Shown piece after piece: positions 51,798 through 60,944 of a stretch of 64,000 nt of DNA (position 1 is its first letter; each line of letters starts with the position of its first letter). A model generated the notes under the pieces. The model saw only the letters and a list, made by a program, of their open reading frames with translations. It did no database searches and was not told the DNA's origin. The DNA comes from JBLMYQ01 sp050260055 (GTDB lineage Bacteria > Bacillota > Clostridia > Acetivibrionales > UBA4821). The position numbers and the translations under genes are program-made. The stretch covers positions 1 through 64,000 of the forward strand of contig JBLNBO010000033.1 in NCBI GenBank assembly GCA_050260055.1. The letters are read 5' to 3'.

Positions 51798-53378
51798 CTA
51801 TAGATACTGTCCGTTGAAAGTAACATTGATTGTTGCAACAAAATCTGCATTTGTCTTGGTTGCCATCAATCGGTTTATCAATAACTCTGTAACATCTGCC
51901 GTTCCTTGATTGCTAAGAGCCTTTCTTATAGTCCATATAGCCTCAAGCTCTCTTTGATTAAGAAGCAATTCTTCTCTTCTTGTCCCTGACTTATTTATAT
52001 CAATAGCAGGGAATATTCTCTTTTCAGATAACTTTCTATCCAAATGCAGCTCCATATTTCCTGTACCTTTAAATTCTTCGAATATTACATCATCCATTCT
52101 GCTGCCAGTTTCAATAAGTGCTGTTGCAAGGATAGTCAGGCTCCCTCCAAATTCAATATTTCTTGCTGCGCCGAAGAACCTTTTAGGTTTATGCAAAGCT
52201 CCCGGATCCAATCCACCAGATAGCGTACGCCCTGTAGGAGGTATGGTAAGGTTATAAGCCCTTGCAAGTCTTGTTATGCTATCTAAAAGTATAACAACAT
52301 CTTTTTTATGTTCAACAAGCCTCTGTGCCCTTTCTAGAACCATTTCAGCAACTTTTATATGATGGTCAGGGACTTCATCAAATGTGGAATAAATTACTTC
52401 CCCCTTGATGGACCTCTGCATATCTGTAACCTCTTCAGGTCTTTCATCAATTAATAGGACGATTAATTCAATATCAGGGTAATTTGTTGTAATACTATTT
52501 GCAATCTTTTTTAGCAAAATAGTTTTTCCAGCCTTTGGCGGAGCGACAATCATGCCCCTCTGGCCTTTTCCAATTGGTGCTATAAGATCGATAAGCCTTG
52601 TTGAAAGCTCTCGCGAACTTGTTTCCAATGTAATTCTCTGTTCTGGATAAATTGGGGTGAGATTTTCAAATGGAATTCTCTTGGAAGCTATTTCTGGAGA
52701 ATCTCCATTAACGCTCTGAACAAATAAAAGTGCCTGAAATTTTTCTCCTTCTTTCGGAATTCTTCCTTTACCTTTTACAAGATCCCCTGTTTTTAATCCA
52801 AATCTTCTTATTTGTGAAGGAGAAACATAAACATCTTTAGGTCCAGAAAGATAATTATCACATCTTAAAAACCCATAACCATCAGGCAATACTTCAAGAA
52901 CACCTTCTACTGGATCATCACTGGCAATCTTTTCGATTCCATTTGGATAGTCATCTCTCTTTGCTGCTTCTTCTTTAGTATCCAATTCCTTTTCAGCTTC
53001 AGAATGCTCCGATTTATGTATAACTGCGTGAGCTTTTGCTTTTGCTTTCTTAAGCTCTGCCTCAGAATTATCTTTTTCCTGCTCATTTTCATTTAAAGAA
53101 ACATTTAATTCAGTTTTACTTGGCCTGCCGCGTTTCTTCTTAGTTTGTTCATCTGTATGCTCTGCTACAGGCTCCATTTTTTTGTCGTTAACCTGTTTTT
53201 TAGATTCTCTAGGCTCTTCATCCGAAATAGATTTGCTTTTATCATTATCTTTTTCAAGCTTCAGCAGCTGCTCCATTAATTCGCTTTTTTTCAATTTTAA
53301 GTAATTATCCAAACCAACTATTTTGGCTATATATCTCAATTCTTCTAATGTCTTACTCTTCAAATCAACATTATTCAT
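51798..53378 (-). CDS. rho: Transcription termination factor Rho with extended N-terminal insertion
   Basis: Rho is the hexameric RNA helicase for factor-dependent termination. The 526-aa protein is longer than the ~420-aa type. An N-terminal Rho_N helix domain (1-45) is followed by a charged, disordered insertion (about 45-155) with an AT-hook-like KKKRGRPSK. The RNA-binding CSD (about 155-230) has YGFLR, and the ATPase core has APPKAGKT, LIDERPEEVTDM and GTGNMELHLDR. Such insertions are known in clostridial and actinobacterial Rho and can bind RNA or promote aggregation. GGCGGTG precedes the ATG. Confidence 0.95.
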   Translation of the reverse strand: MNNVDLKSKTLEELRYIAKIVGLDNYLKLKKSELMEQLLKLEKDNDKSKSISDEEPRESKKQVNDKKMEPVAEHTDEQTKKKRGRPSKTELNVSLNENEQEKDNSEAELKKAKAKAHAVIHKSEHSEAEKELDTKEEAAKRDDYPNGIEKIASDDPVEGVLEVLPDGYGFLRCDNYLSGPKDVYVSPSQIRRFGLKTGDLVKGKGRIPKEGEKFQALLFVQSVNGDSPEIASKRIPFENLTPIYPEQRITLETSSRELSTRLIDLIAPIGKGQRGMIVAPPKAGKTILLKKIANSITTNYPDIELIVLLIDERPEEVTDMQRSIKGEVIYSTFDEVPDHHIKVAEMVLERAQRLVEHKKDVVILLDSITRLARAYNLTIPPTGRTLSGGLDPGALHKPKRFFGAARNIEFGGSLTILATALIETGSRMDDVIFEEFKGTGNMELHLDRKLSEKRIFPAIDINKSGTRREELLLNQRELEAIWTIRKALSNQGTADVTELLINRLMATKTNADFVATINVTFNGQYL

Positions 53379-53683
53379 AAAACACCGCCTTTAATATAAC
53401 TAACTTTTCATGGAAAATATAAAGAAAATTTGAAAACACAAGAATTCAAAGGTTTTGAAGGATTTTGAAAAGAATAAAAAATTATAGTAGTAAGTTAATT
53501 TTAGCATGAATTATCTACATTGTCAAATTATACCGTTCTCCTTTTTAGTAATGCATTAAAACCTTTATATATATTTTTTTCCTCTTAAGAAATTTTTATA
53601 CATATAAGTAAGAGATATATATAAATAAACATAATCATAACAAAAGCCCGCTCATTATTAAGAGAGGGCTTGATAAGCTATAT
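53379..53683. other. Gene-free spacer of 305 bp
   Basis: It contains the terminator of the S1-domain gene (53644-53671) and an AT-rich stretch that should hold the rho promoter. No further feature is convincing. Confidence 0.4.
53644..53671 (-). terminator. Intrinsic terminator of the S1-domain gene
   Basis: AAGCCCTCTC pairs with GAGCGGGCTT (one mismatch) and is followed by TTTTG on the minus strand, 12 bp after the stop. Confidence 0.8.
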
Positions 53684-54115
53684 TTAAAACGGTATTGACT
53701 TTCTATATCCACCGCTTCCTCTTTTTGATTCAAAACTTCTTTTTAGGTCTGACATTTTTTCTTCACTATCTTTCTTAAATTTGGAAAGGCGCTCCTCGAA
53801 CGATAAGTTATCGCTCTTGTTTGAAGAAGACCAATCAAAATCATCAGGCGGAGGACCAAAAGATTTGTTTTTATTGGAAGAATCAATAGCTTTCTTGATT
53901 GAAAGACTAAGCTTTCCTTTCACATCGATAGAAATAATCTTTACCTTAACTATTTGATTCTCTTTCAAATGTTCATTTATGTCAGTTACATAGCTATCTG
54001 CAATCTCGGATATATGTACCAATCCCATAGTACCATCCTGTAACTGAATGAAGGCTCCGAATTTTGTTATACCCGTTACTTTGCCTTCTACCACGCTGCC
54101 TACTTCAAATGGCAT
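53684..54115 (-). CDS. S1 RNA-binding domain protein (YabR-like)
   Basis: The 143-aa protein has one S1 domain (1-75; GKVTGITKFGAFIQL and GLVHISEI) and a charged, S/K/D-rich tail. It corresponds to the YabR/YugI group of small S1 proteins in Firmicutes, whose role is probably ribosome or mRNA association. It follows divIC as it does in Bacillus, which supports the yabR equivalence. A strong AGGAGT site is upstream. Confidence 0.85.
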   Translation of the reverse strand: MPFEVGSVVEGKVTGITKFGAFIQLQDGTMGLVHISEIADSYVTDINEHLKENQIVKVKIISIDVKGKLSLSIKKAIDSSNKNKSFGPPPDDFDWSSSNKSDNLSFEERLSKFKKDSEEKMSDLKRSFESKRGSGGYRKSIPF

Positions 54116-54287
54116 TTTTCAAGTACTCCTCCTTAAATTTTGTTTCTAATTATTATAAGCTTATTAGAAAAAACCGTTAACACTACTAAATTAAAGCAAT
54201 AAGCTAATTTAAGTTTATATCAAATAACATGTATAGTCAACCAAAAGTTGATTTTTAAGGCTTAAGAAGAACTCAATAAATTTAAAA

Positions 54288-54313
54288 GAAAAAAAGGCAA
54301 GCATAACATGCCT
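54288..54313 (-). terminator. Intrinsic terminator of divIC
   Basis: AGGCATGttatgCtTGCCT forms a short stem and is followed by TTTTTTTC on the minus strand, a few bases after the divIC stop. Confidence 0.7.
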
Positions 54314-54317
54314 CTTA

Positions 54318-54596
54318 TCATCTTGATATATCTTTAAATACCTTTTCTCCAGGATAAACCATTCCAAGTTTTTCTCTAGCCGTTTTTTCAACAAAAACAT
54401 CTGAGTTGTAAAGCTCTTTCTTTTGCTTCAGGTCTGTAGATAGATTCTGATTCTTTTTTATCTCACTCAAATAATAGTTCTGCTGTTTATGACAATCAAA
54501 CAAAACCGTTTCTTGGCGCACTAAAACAACCCCGATATATAAAATTACAATAAAATAAATTACTCTCTTAATATTGCCTTTTCTTTTGTTCTTCAT
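54318..54596 (-). CDS. divIC: Septum formation initiator DivIC/FtsB family
   Basis: The 92-aa bitopic protein has a basic N-terminus, one membrane helix (about 11-27), an extracytoplasmic coiled coil (about 35-65) and the DivIC/FtsB end EKTAREKLGMVYPGEKVF. It acts with FtsL and DivIB in the divisome. Gene order yabP-yabQ-divIC-S1 matches the Bacillus cluster. GGAG is 8 nt before the ATG. Confidence 0.9.
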   Translation of the reverse strand: MKNKRKGNIKRVIYFIVILYIGVVLVRQETVLFDCHKQQNYYLSEIKKNQNLSTDLKQKKELYNSDVFVEKTAREKLGMVYPGEKVFKDISR

Positions 54597-54692
54597 CCAA
54601 TTATCTCCAAATAGTGTTTGTATACTGGAAAGAAGTGTTAGTAAACAACGTTACAGTATATATTCGATAAAAGTATCTAATCTCCTGCTCAA

Positions 54693-55202
54693 TTATACTT
54701 TTTCTGTAATTATTTTTTTTGACCTCTTTATATTTGCAAAAATCTTTTTACATCTTAACTTAATCCTTTGAGCAGCCTTTTTTAAAACAAACCAAATCAT
54801 CCTAATTGGAATAGCTATCATCTTTACTATTATTTTTATCGGCTTTTTTGTAAGTTTAATTACATATCTTGTTATTTTTTCCAATAGGCTGAAAAGATAA
54901 CAAACCAATCGAATAAGCAAATTGCTAAAAAGCATAAAATAAAAGACCAATCCAAGAAACATACCCAAAAATACGAAGCCCCTAAGCTGACCTTGGTTAA
55001 ACTGAAAAATGGTAACAAGAACAATTACTCCAACCAACACCCAAAAGATTATGTCTTCAATATATGTAATCAAATCACTTGTCGGAATAATCCTCCTTGA
55101 TAATCTAAAAATATCGAACAGTAATCCGATTATAAGTCCTCCCAATATACAGCAAAAGAATACTATCACTTGACTGGAAACAGAAACAGCCAATTTATTC
55201 AT
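54693..55202 (-). CDS. yabQ: Spore cortex biosynthesis protein YabQ
   Basis: The 169-aa membrane protein has four or so helices in the first 110 residues, the YabQ motif LLFDIFRLSRR near residue 30, and a long basic C-terminal tail. YabQ is needed for spore cortex formation and acts in the outer forespore membrane. The ATG at 55202 follows AAGGTGG; two in-frame GTG codons just before it overlap that site. The yabP stop lies within 10 bp. Confidence 0.88.
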   Translation of the reverse strand: MNKLAVSVSSQVIVFFCCILGGLIIGLLFDIFRLSRRIIPTSDLITYIEDIIFWVLVGVIVLVTIFQFNQGQLRGFVFLGMFLGLVFYFMLFSNLLIRLVCYLFSLLEKITRYVIKLTKKPIKIIVKMIAIPIRMIWFVLKKAAQRIKLRCKKIFANIKRSKKIITEKV

Positions 55203-55209
55203 CACCACC

Positions 55210-55500
55210 TTATCTAAACATTCTACCTAAGAATCCCAACCCTTTAGTCTTGAAGTCATCGCTGTATACACAGCTTAGGATATCCCCCTCAATAATCATT
55301 TCCGCATTTTCAAGATTAAGTCTGCTAATTCTAAGTTCTTCTCCCTTAATCGAAAGCATACCCATTTCAGTTTCTAGTATCACGTTTTCAGTATTAAAAC
55401 TGTCAACATCAATAACGCCTGAGATACTAAGCTTTTGTCTGTTTTCCAAAATGATGTTATGAACCTTCGGCTTGGGAATCTTTTTATCATCAAAAGTCAT
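55210..55500 (-). CDS. yabP: Sporulation protein YabP
   Basis: The 96-aa protein matches YabP: HNIILENRQKLSISGV near residue 14, then VDSFNTENVILET and a C-terminal GLGFLGRMFR. It acts with YabQ in spore cortex assembly and is normally expressed in the mother cell under SigE. I cannot confirm a SigE promoter by eye. GGAGGCAGGT is upstream. The usual upstream partners hup and rlbA are absent; a divergent transglycosylase gene lies there. Confidence 0.9.
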   Translation of the reverse strand: MTFDDKKIPKPKVHNIILENRQKLSISGVIDVDSFNTENVILETEMGMLSIKGEELRISRLNLENAEMIIEGDILSCVYSDDFKTKGLGFLGRMFR

Positions 55501-55632
55501 ACCTGCCTCCTCACACTATTGCTAATAATTAATAGTTATTAAATATTATGTGTACAACTTCAATTATATTCTTGAAATCGATATGGTTGTTCTTAATAGT
55601 CAAGTATGGTATGATAATAATAGGTGATGGAC

Positions 55633-56220
55633 ATGCCAATTAGCGTTGATGAAATCTTTCGTCAGAAAATCGAAGAAATTCAAAGCCGCATTCCAATAAA
55701 GCTTAATATTCCGGAAAATGATTCATTTAGCTATGCACTTGAAGCTGCACAAAATAACAGTTCTAAGACTCTGGCTGCTAATTTGCGTTATAAACCGGCT
55801 TCTTCTGATTATGCCCTGAATAAAGGTAAGATTCTTCAAACAATCGAACAGAATATAGCTGTATCCGCTAAAAAGTATGATATTAATCCTAATCTTATAC
55901 GTGCTGTAATAAAACAAGAATCAGGGTTTAACCCTTACTCTCTTTCAAGCGCCGGGGCTCAAGGATTAATGCAGTTAATGCCAGGAACAGCGGAAGGCTT
56001 AGGAGTAAGCAATCCCTGGGATATAGCACAGAATATTGACGGTGGAACCCAATACCTTCGTTATCAACTTGACCGATTTGGCAGCGTTGAGCTTGCACTT
56101 GCAGCATATAATGCTGGTCCAGGCGCTGTACAGAAATACAATGGAGTTCCCCCTTATGATGAAACACAAAACTATGTAAGAAAAGTTTTAACAAACTTTA
56201 ATGAATATGAAGGCAAATAA
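55633..56220 (+). CDS. Lytic transglycosylase, SLT domain, no signal peptide
   Basis: Residues about 75-190 of this 195-aa protein form an SLT domain with the catalytic Glu in VIKQESGFNPYS, followed by GAQGLMQLMPGTA, GGTQYLRYQL and LAAYNAGPGAV. It cleaves the MurNAc-GlcNAc bond of peptidoglycan. The N-terminal 70 residues are a flexible region without a signal peptide, so export would use another route, for example a flagellar or sporulation path. The ATG at 55633 is after GGTGATGG. It is divergent from yabP. Confidence 0.85.
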   Translation: MPISVDEIFRQKIEEIQSRIPIKLNIPENDSFSYALEAAQNNSSKTLAANLRYKPASSDYALNKGKILQTIEQNIAVSAKKYDINPNLIRAVIKQESGFNPYSLSSAGAQGLMQLMPGTAEGLGVSNPWDIAQNIDGGTQYLRYQLDRFGSVELALAAYNAGPGAVQKYNGVPPYDETQNYVRKVLTNFNEYEGK

Positions 56221-56243
56221 AAAGCGCTATATAGCGCTTTTTT
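56219..56243. terminator. Bidirectional terminator between convergent genes
   Basis: AAAAAGCGCT pairs with AGCGCTTTTTT around ATAT. It starts at the stop codon of the transglycosylase gene and touches the stop of the MBL gene (56242-56244). Confidence 0.92.
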
Positions 56244-56976
56244 AAATCTCAAAAACTTCATCCAGTTGTGCAATCTCGGTATATGGGAAAATCGATAAAG
56301 CTTCTTTTAAATAGTCTTTTTTATCTATTTCAGGCCAGAAATGAGTTAGCAGCAGCTTTTTAACCCTAGAGTTCTTCGCAATTTCCCCAACTTCCGCTGA
56401 AGTCAAATGTGGAACATCATTGCTTTTCTTTTCACTTGCAAGCAAAGCAGAATCACACAAAAACATATCGCATTCTTTTACAAAATCTAATGGGAAATTT
56501 ACATTTGAAGCATCACCCGAATATACAAAAACCTTCTCCTTATCTTGAATCTTCACTCCATATGATGGAATAGGGTGATTCATCCTGGCAAAGCTTATAA
56601 TTAAATTATTAACTTGTGTTTGTAAATTATCTTCTATTACTGTAACATCAAACAAATCCTTTGAGGTTATTTTCGTAAATTCTTCCGCTGGTTCCTCGGG
56701 TAAAAACAACTTTATCGTATTTAGGTTTTGCCCTTTTTTTCGTTTGCCTTCAATTGCATACTTTAAAACCATCATATCTCCCATATGGTCATAATGCAAA
56801 TGAGATAAAATTATATGCGTAAGCTCTTCAATCTTGCAAAATCTTTGCAATCTACTTAAAACCCCACTACCACATTCTATCAATATTTTTGCATCTCCAG
56901 TTTCAAACAGATACCCTGAACATGCACCATCTTTAGGTGGATAAGGCCCACAATTTCCAAGCACAGTTAATTTCAT
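56242..56976 (-). CDS. MBL-fold metallohydrolase (YhfI/RNase Z-like)
   Basis: The 244-aa protein has the metallo-beta-lactamase metal motif SHLHYDHMGD near residues 58-67, a later metal His in MNHPIPSYG, SGDASN and the terminal LTHFWP. The substrate is unknown; close relatives are annotated as ribonuclease-Z-like or generic MBL hydrolases. It is last in the run after the UPF0280 gene, 21 bp away with its own GGAGG site, so its activity may be tied to that pathway. Confidence 0.8.
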   Translation of the reverse strand: MKLTVLGNCGPYPPKDGACSGYLFETGDAKILIECGSGVLSRLQRFCKIEELTHIILSHLHYDHMGDMMVLKYAIEGKRKKGQNLNTIKLFLPEEPAEEFTKITSKDLFDVTVIEDNLQTQVNNLIISFARMNHPIPSYGVKIQDKEKVFVYSGDASNVNFPLDFVKECDMFLCDSALLASEKKSNDVPHLTSAEVGEIAKNSRVKKLLLTHFWPEIDKKDYLKEALSIFPYTEIAQLDEVFEI

Positions 56977-56997
56977 TTAATTCCTCCGAAACCTATT

Positions 56998-57747
56998 TTA
57001 ATTTGATAAGGGAACAATTTTAATATCTCCCCACACTGCCATTTTATCATCTTTGATTACTACTGCTCCAAATATCCCGGAAATGTTTGAAGCAAGTTCT
57101 ACTCCTCCTTCAATATCCTTAACTGTCTTTACAATATTTCCTACTGCAGTTGCAGCAGCATCTGCCAAGATAGCATTTTTTTTAGCCATTATAACAGCTG
57201 CATCTGCTCGTCCGAAGCTCAAAGAAGGTCCAACTGTTCCAGATGAAGTGCAAAGTCCAATCGGTCCCATCTCGGGAATAATTTCTATACCTATCTTATT
57301 TGAAAAAGGCGATTCGCCTGCAAATATCCCAATTACCCTTTTCTTTGTAGTGCATATATATAAATCCCCGCCATTTTCTACAATTATATCTGAAGAATAT
57401 TTCAATAGTGTCTGACCTATATATTGAGCAAATGCGCCTGCAACCGCTGCCATGGGCCCAACCTTAGCCATCATCGCAGCATTACTCATATCTTTTGCAA
57501 TAGCCGGAGCCCGGTTTTTAACTTCATACGGGACTAGGCTAATTTCAAATCCAGGGTCCAATGAAATATAATGTTCCAATTGATTTCTAAGGTGAGCGAC
57601 TCCTTTATAAGCTGTTTCGAATACTTCTTGAGAATAATCCTTTGAACCTATCCCGATGCACAAATCAGTTTCTTTGATTTTTATATCAAAATATTTTATA
57701 TCAGCAGAAGAAAACGCCGTTCGGTATGTTCTGTTAACATACTCCAT
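56998..57747 (-). CDS. UPF0280 (COG2122) family protein
   Basis: This 249-aa ApbE-like protein has the UPF0280 features: YRTAF near the start, an A-rich glycine-containing region PMAAVAGAFAQYIG, IVENGGDLYI and CTSSGTVGPSLSFGRADAA. In Methanosarcina the COG2122 protein MA1715 supports sulfide assimilation into homocysteine. Here it directly follows the NIL-ferredoxin gene with TAATG overlap, which supports the same role. The start at 57747 uses GGAGGT 9 nt upstream. Confidence 0.88.
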   Translation of the reverse strand: MEYVNRTYRTAFSSADIKYFDIKIKETDLCIGIGSKDYSQEVFETAYKGVAHLRNQLEHYISLDPGFEISLVPYEVKNRAPAIAKDMSNAAMMAKVGPMAAVAGAFAQYIGQTLLKYSSDIIVENGGDLYICTTKKRVIGIFAGESPFSNKIGIEIIPEMGPIGLCTSSGTVGPSLSFGRADAAVIMAKKNAILADAAATAVGNIVKTVKDIEGGVELASNISGIFGAVVIKDDKMAVWGDIKIVPLSN

Positions 57748-58145
57748 TAAAAGCGTACCTCCATTGCCTTTTGCGGGCAAGATTTGACGCATTCGCCGCA
57801 AATTATGCAATTGTCATGATTAAATAATACTTCCATGGTATCTCTATTAATATGCAAAGCACCAGAAGGACATAAAGTAATACACGCACTGCATTGAATA
57901 CATTTTTCTTCATGCCTTACGACTTCTTGAGCTAAAGTCTTTATTTCAATGCCTATACTTTCCAAAAACTTTATACCTTCTTCAAATCTTTCGCCTTCAA
58001 TCTCAATAAGAATTATTCCTCTTTTATTAAAATCAATATTTGCTTTTAAAATATTAACCATCAGATCATATTCTTTAATAAGCCGATACATAATAGGCTG
58101 TTCAACTAATGAAGCGTCAAAAGTCAGAATCATTTTTCTTTTCAT
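57747..58145 (-). CDS. NIL-domain / 4Fe-4S ferredoxin protein
   Basis: The 132-aa protein has an N-terminal NIL domain (1-75) and two 4Fe-4S motifs, CIQCSACITLCPSGAL and CIICGECVKSCPQKAM. It corresponds to MA1822 of Methanosarcina, which partners with the DUF39 protein in making homocysteine from aspartate semialdehyde. AAGGAGGG is before the ATG, and it lies 19 bp after the DUF39 gene. Confidence 0.9.
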   Translation of the reverse strand: MKRKMILTFDASLVEQPIMYRLIKEYDLMVNILKANIDFNKRGIILIEIEGERFEEGIKFLESIGIEIKTLAQEVVRHEEKCIQCSACITLCPSGALHINRDTMEVLFNHDNCIICGECVKSCPQKAMEVRF

Positions 58146-58164
58146 TATTGTCCCTCCTTTAAAC

Positions 58165-59370
58165 TCAAACTTCTTTATCTTTTAGCGATTTTAGTTTAAT
58201 TTCATCCTTAGCCGAAGGCAGCATTCTAACCGGCTTTGTCAGTTCAAACTTTCCTGAAGTTATCCATTCTTTCAGTGTGTATGCAATCTCTTTTGCCTTC
58301 GGATAGCTTGATAATGCAGATGTTGGTATTTCTTTGCCTTTTATATTAATTTTCCCTGCCTTTAACTCCTTATAGCTAACATATCCCAAGATTTCATTTA
58401 TTCTATTTGGATATGCACCGCTGTAATCCACAACAGGAGCAAATAAATCTTCATCTTTAACAGATACATATTTCATGATTTCATCACTTAATATCGGTAT
58501 AGGTATTCCTATTCCTACTGTTAATGTTGCACCATAACCAATCATACTTGTACCTCTTAACCATTCTGCTTTCATCCCTTTCAAATCGCCCATAACAGCA
58601 AGAGTTCCCCCTGCAGCAGCCATTTCAAATCCATCAGGATGAGTATTCTTAACAGGGCAATGCTGTGTACCTTGCCAAACAACATACCCCTCTCCTCCTC
58701 CAAGGAAGATTTTAGTCCCCATCCCAATTGTCAGAAAATCCGGGTCATTCAGTAAAGGACTTAATTGTCCCGCACTGCAGTAACTAGCATTTTGTAAGTG
58801 CGGTTTTAGTGTCCCCATATACGTATAAATGATTTTATCAGATTGGTTTACTGCACAATTATAATTCTGATAAGCATTTCTTTGATTAAATAGTATGGCT
58901 TCATTTACATCATCAAGAGTAATATATGTTTCAATGTGCTTTCTAGGATAGCAATCAGTGCCGTAAGCTTTAGCCTCAAATTTTATCTTTTTACCTAATA
59001 ATAAATCGGTAATTACATGTCCCCCGCCATATCTAAATTCTCCAGGGTAACTCATATTAAGAGGGTCATTTTCCCGCATTTCAGTTGCCCCTAATATTGC
59101 ATCAACTGCGGCAATACCTGTATAAGCAGGAACATCATTCATCCAAACCTTACTCATTTTCATCCTTGGAGTAGTATGCCCGAAATTGAAATAGGCGGAA
59201 GATGAACACATAGGCCCAAAAGTTCCTGTAGTAACAACGTCAACAGTTCTAGCAGCTTCTTCAATGCCTTTTTCTTCAACTATATCAATTATTTCTTCCG
59301 CAGTAACCACAACTACTTTTCCAGACTTAATTTTTTCATTAATCTCTTCGTAAGTTCTTTTAATACTCAT
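58165..59370 (-). CDS. DUF39 homocysteine biosynthesis protein (aspartate-semialdehyde sulfurtransferase)
   Basis: The 401-aa HcyBio-family protein corresponds to MA1821. Family segments are TTGTFGPMCSSSAYFNFGH near residue 48 with a conserved Cys, YGTDCYP near 135 and MGTKIFLGGGEGYV near 218. Together with the NIL-ferredoxin protein it moves sulfide-derived sulfur onto aspartate semialdehyde to give homocysteine. It lacks the C-terminal CBS domains some homologues have. The lysC, thrB and hom genes lie just upstream on the same strand. Confidence 0.9.
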   Translation of the reverse strand: MSIKRTYEEINEKIKSGKVVVVTAEEIIDIVEEKGIEEAARTVDVVTTGTFGPMCSSSAYFNFGHTTPRMKMSKVWMNDVPAYTGIAAVDAILGATEMRENDPLNMSYPGEFRYGGGHVITDLLLGKKIKFEAKAYGTDCYPRKHIETYITLDDVNEAILFNQRNAYQNYNCAVNQSDKIIYTYMGTLKPHLQNASYCSAGQLSPLLNDPDFLTIGMGTKIFLGGGEGYVVWQGTQHCPVKNTHPDGFEMAAAGGTLAVMGDLKGMKAEWLRGTSMIGYGATLTVGIGIPIPILSDEIMKYVSVKDEDLFAPVVDYSGAYPNRINEILGYVSYKELKAGKINIKGKEIPTSALSSYPKAKEIAYTLKEWITSGKFELTKPVRMLPSAKDEIKLKSLKDKEV

Positions 59371-59427
59371 TATTCTGCCCCCCTTATTAATTGAAATGTA
59401 AAGTAAGCTGCCAATAGTTAAAAGTAA

Positions 59428-59475
59428 AGTGTAAAGAAAACAGTTTTTTTGATTTTAAACTGTAAACTTTACACT
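59428..59475 (-). terminator. Hairpin between lysC and the homocysteine genes
   Basis: AGTGTAAAG and AAACTGT segments pair with their complements to give a two-part stem (59428-59475). Its tail is only moderately T-rich, so it may be a partial terminator or attenuator rather than a full stop. Confidence 0.5.
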
Positions 59476-59606
59476 GTCAACTTCTACTCTTTCAAAATCT
59501 ATTCTTTATTTCCTTTAATATCGAGCAAACAAATGGATATATCTGTATTTTATGCTTGTGCAAAAAAATTTATTTCCTACCTATTCTTAAGGAGGTGAAG
59601 AGGCAG

Positions 59607-60830
59607 TTATGCATTTTGAATTTCATCAAGTTTAAATTTATTATGTATTGAATTTACGGCTTTTTCTGCATCCTTCGCATCAACAAGAACAGAAACCTTT
59701 ATTTCTGAAGTACTTATCATGTGAATATTAGTATCGCAGTCATAGAGAGCTTCGAACATTTTTGCTGCTATACCAGGATTATTAACCATTCCTGCACCGA
59801 CTATTGAAACCTTGGCATACTGTTCTGAGTATTTTATCTCTTTTGCCTCAAGTACAGCAATGTTTTCATTTAATACCTCAAGTGCTCTGCTAAGATTGCT
59901 CTTTGAAATTGTAAACGATATATTTTTTATATCTTCTTTACCGATTGATTGTATAATTAAATCAACATTAATATTTTCTTTTGAGAGCAAAGAAAACAAC
60001 TGAAATGCTTTACCTGGTTTATCCTCCAGGCCCATAACAGATATTCTTGCAACATCATAATCTCTCGTAACTCCTCTAACAAGCATCTTTTCCACTAGCT
60101 CAACCTCCTTCACAATTGTACCTTCATTATTATTAAAACTTGATCTGACAACTAGTTTAATCCCATATTTTTTTGCCATTTCAACTGAACGGTTATGCAG
60201 AACGTTCGCTCCAAGGCTTGCAAGCTCGAGCATTTCATCATATGAAATATCTTTTAGCTTCGCAGCATTCTTCACTATTCTTGGATCGGCAGTATACACT
60301 CCGTCAACATCCGTATATATTTCGCATAAATCTGCGTTTAATGCCGCAGCTAATGCAACAGCTGTAGTATCCGAACCTCCTCTTCCTAAGGTTGTAATAT
60401 CATCAAATTTATTAAACCCTTGAAAGCCCGCAACTATTACAATATTTTTTTTGTCCAGCTCAAGAAAAATCCTTTCAGTATTTATACTCTTGATTCTTGC
60501 GCTTCCATAAACACTATTTGTATAAATACCTGCTTGAATTCCAGTCATAGAAACAGCCGGACATCCTAAACTCTCAATTGCCATAGCCATAAGAGCCATG
60601 GACATTTGTTCCCCTGTAGACAGAAGTACATCCATTTCCCTCTTAGATGGGCTTTTGTTAATTTCCATTGCCTTTTCTATGAGTTCATCAGTTGTATGTC
60701 CCTGCGCAGAAACAACAACCACCACTGAGTTTCCTTTTTTATATGTATCAGTAACTCTCTTAGCTACATTCATAACCCTTTCGGCATTTGCAACAGATGT
60801 TCCGCCAAATTTTTGTACTATTAGTTCCAA
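59607..60830 (-). CDS. lysC: Aspartate kinase LysC
   Basis: LysC phosphorylates aspartate, the entry to the lysine, threonine and methionine pathways. The 407-aa protein has VQKFGGTSVAN at the N-terminus, TTLGRGGSDTTAVALAAAL near residue 150, TDVDGVYTADPR near 175, and two ACT domains (about 265-405) for feedback control. Translation starts at TTG (60828-60830), 6 nt after GGAGGG. It follows thrB on the same strand. Which end product inhibits it cannot be read from sequence. Confidence 0.95.
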   Translation of the reverse strand: MELIVQKFGGTSVANAERVMNVAKRVTDTYKKGNSVVVVVSAQGHTTDELIEKAMEINKSPSKREMDVLLSTGEQMSMALMAMAIESLGCPAVSMTGIQAGIYTNSVYGSARIKSINTERIFLELDKKNIVIVAGFQGFNKFDDITTLGRGGSDTTAVALAAALNADLCEIYTDVDGVYTADPRIVKNAAKLKDISYDEMLELASLGANVLHNRSVEMAKKYGIKLVVRSSFNNNEGTIVKEVELVEKMLVRGVTRDYDVARISVMGLEDKPGKAFQLFSLLSKENINVDLIIQSIGKEDIKNISFTISKSNLSRALEVLNENIAVLEAKEIKYSEQYAKVSIVGAGMVNNPGIAAKMFEALYDCDTNIHMISTSEIKVSVLVDAKDAEKAVNSIHNKFKLDEIQNA

Positions 60831-60944
60831 ATCTATCCCTCCTCACTCACAAAATGCTGTTCTCAAGTTGTTTTTTTAGTAAAAATGTTTCTCTTAATTG
60901 CATATTATAAGATTCCTTTAATTTTGTTACAAGTTTAATTTATT

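Noticed and set aside
54215..54400. Minus-strand frame of 61 codons overlapping divIC
   Set aside because: It overlaps the end of divIC and its terminator in another frame and has no ribosome site.
59591..59635. Nine-codon plus-strand frame with a perfect AAGGAGGTG antisense to the end of lysC
   Set aside because: The spacing to ATG (11) is long, the peptide is tiny and there is no promoter or terminator. It is probably chance.
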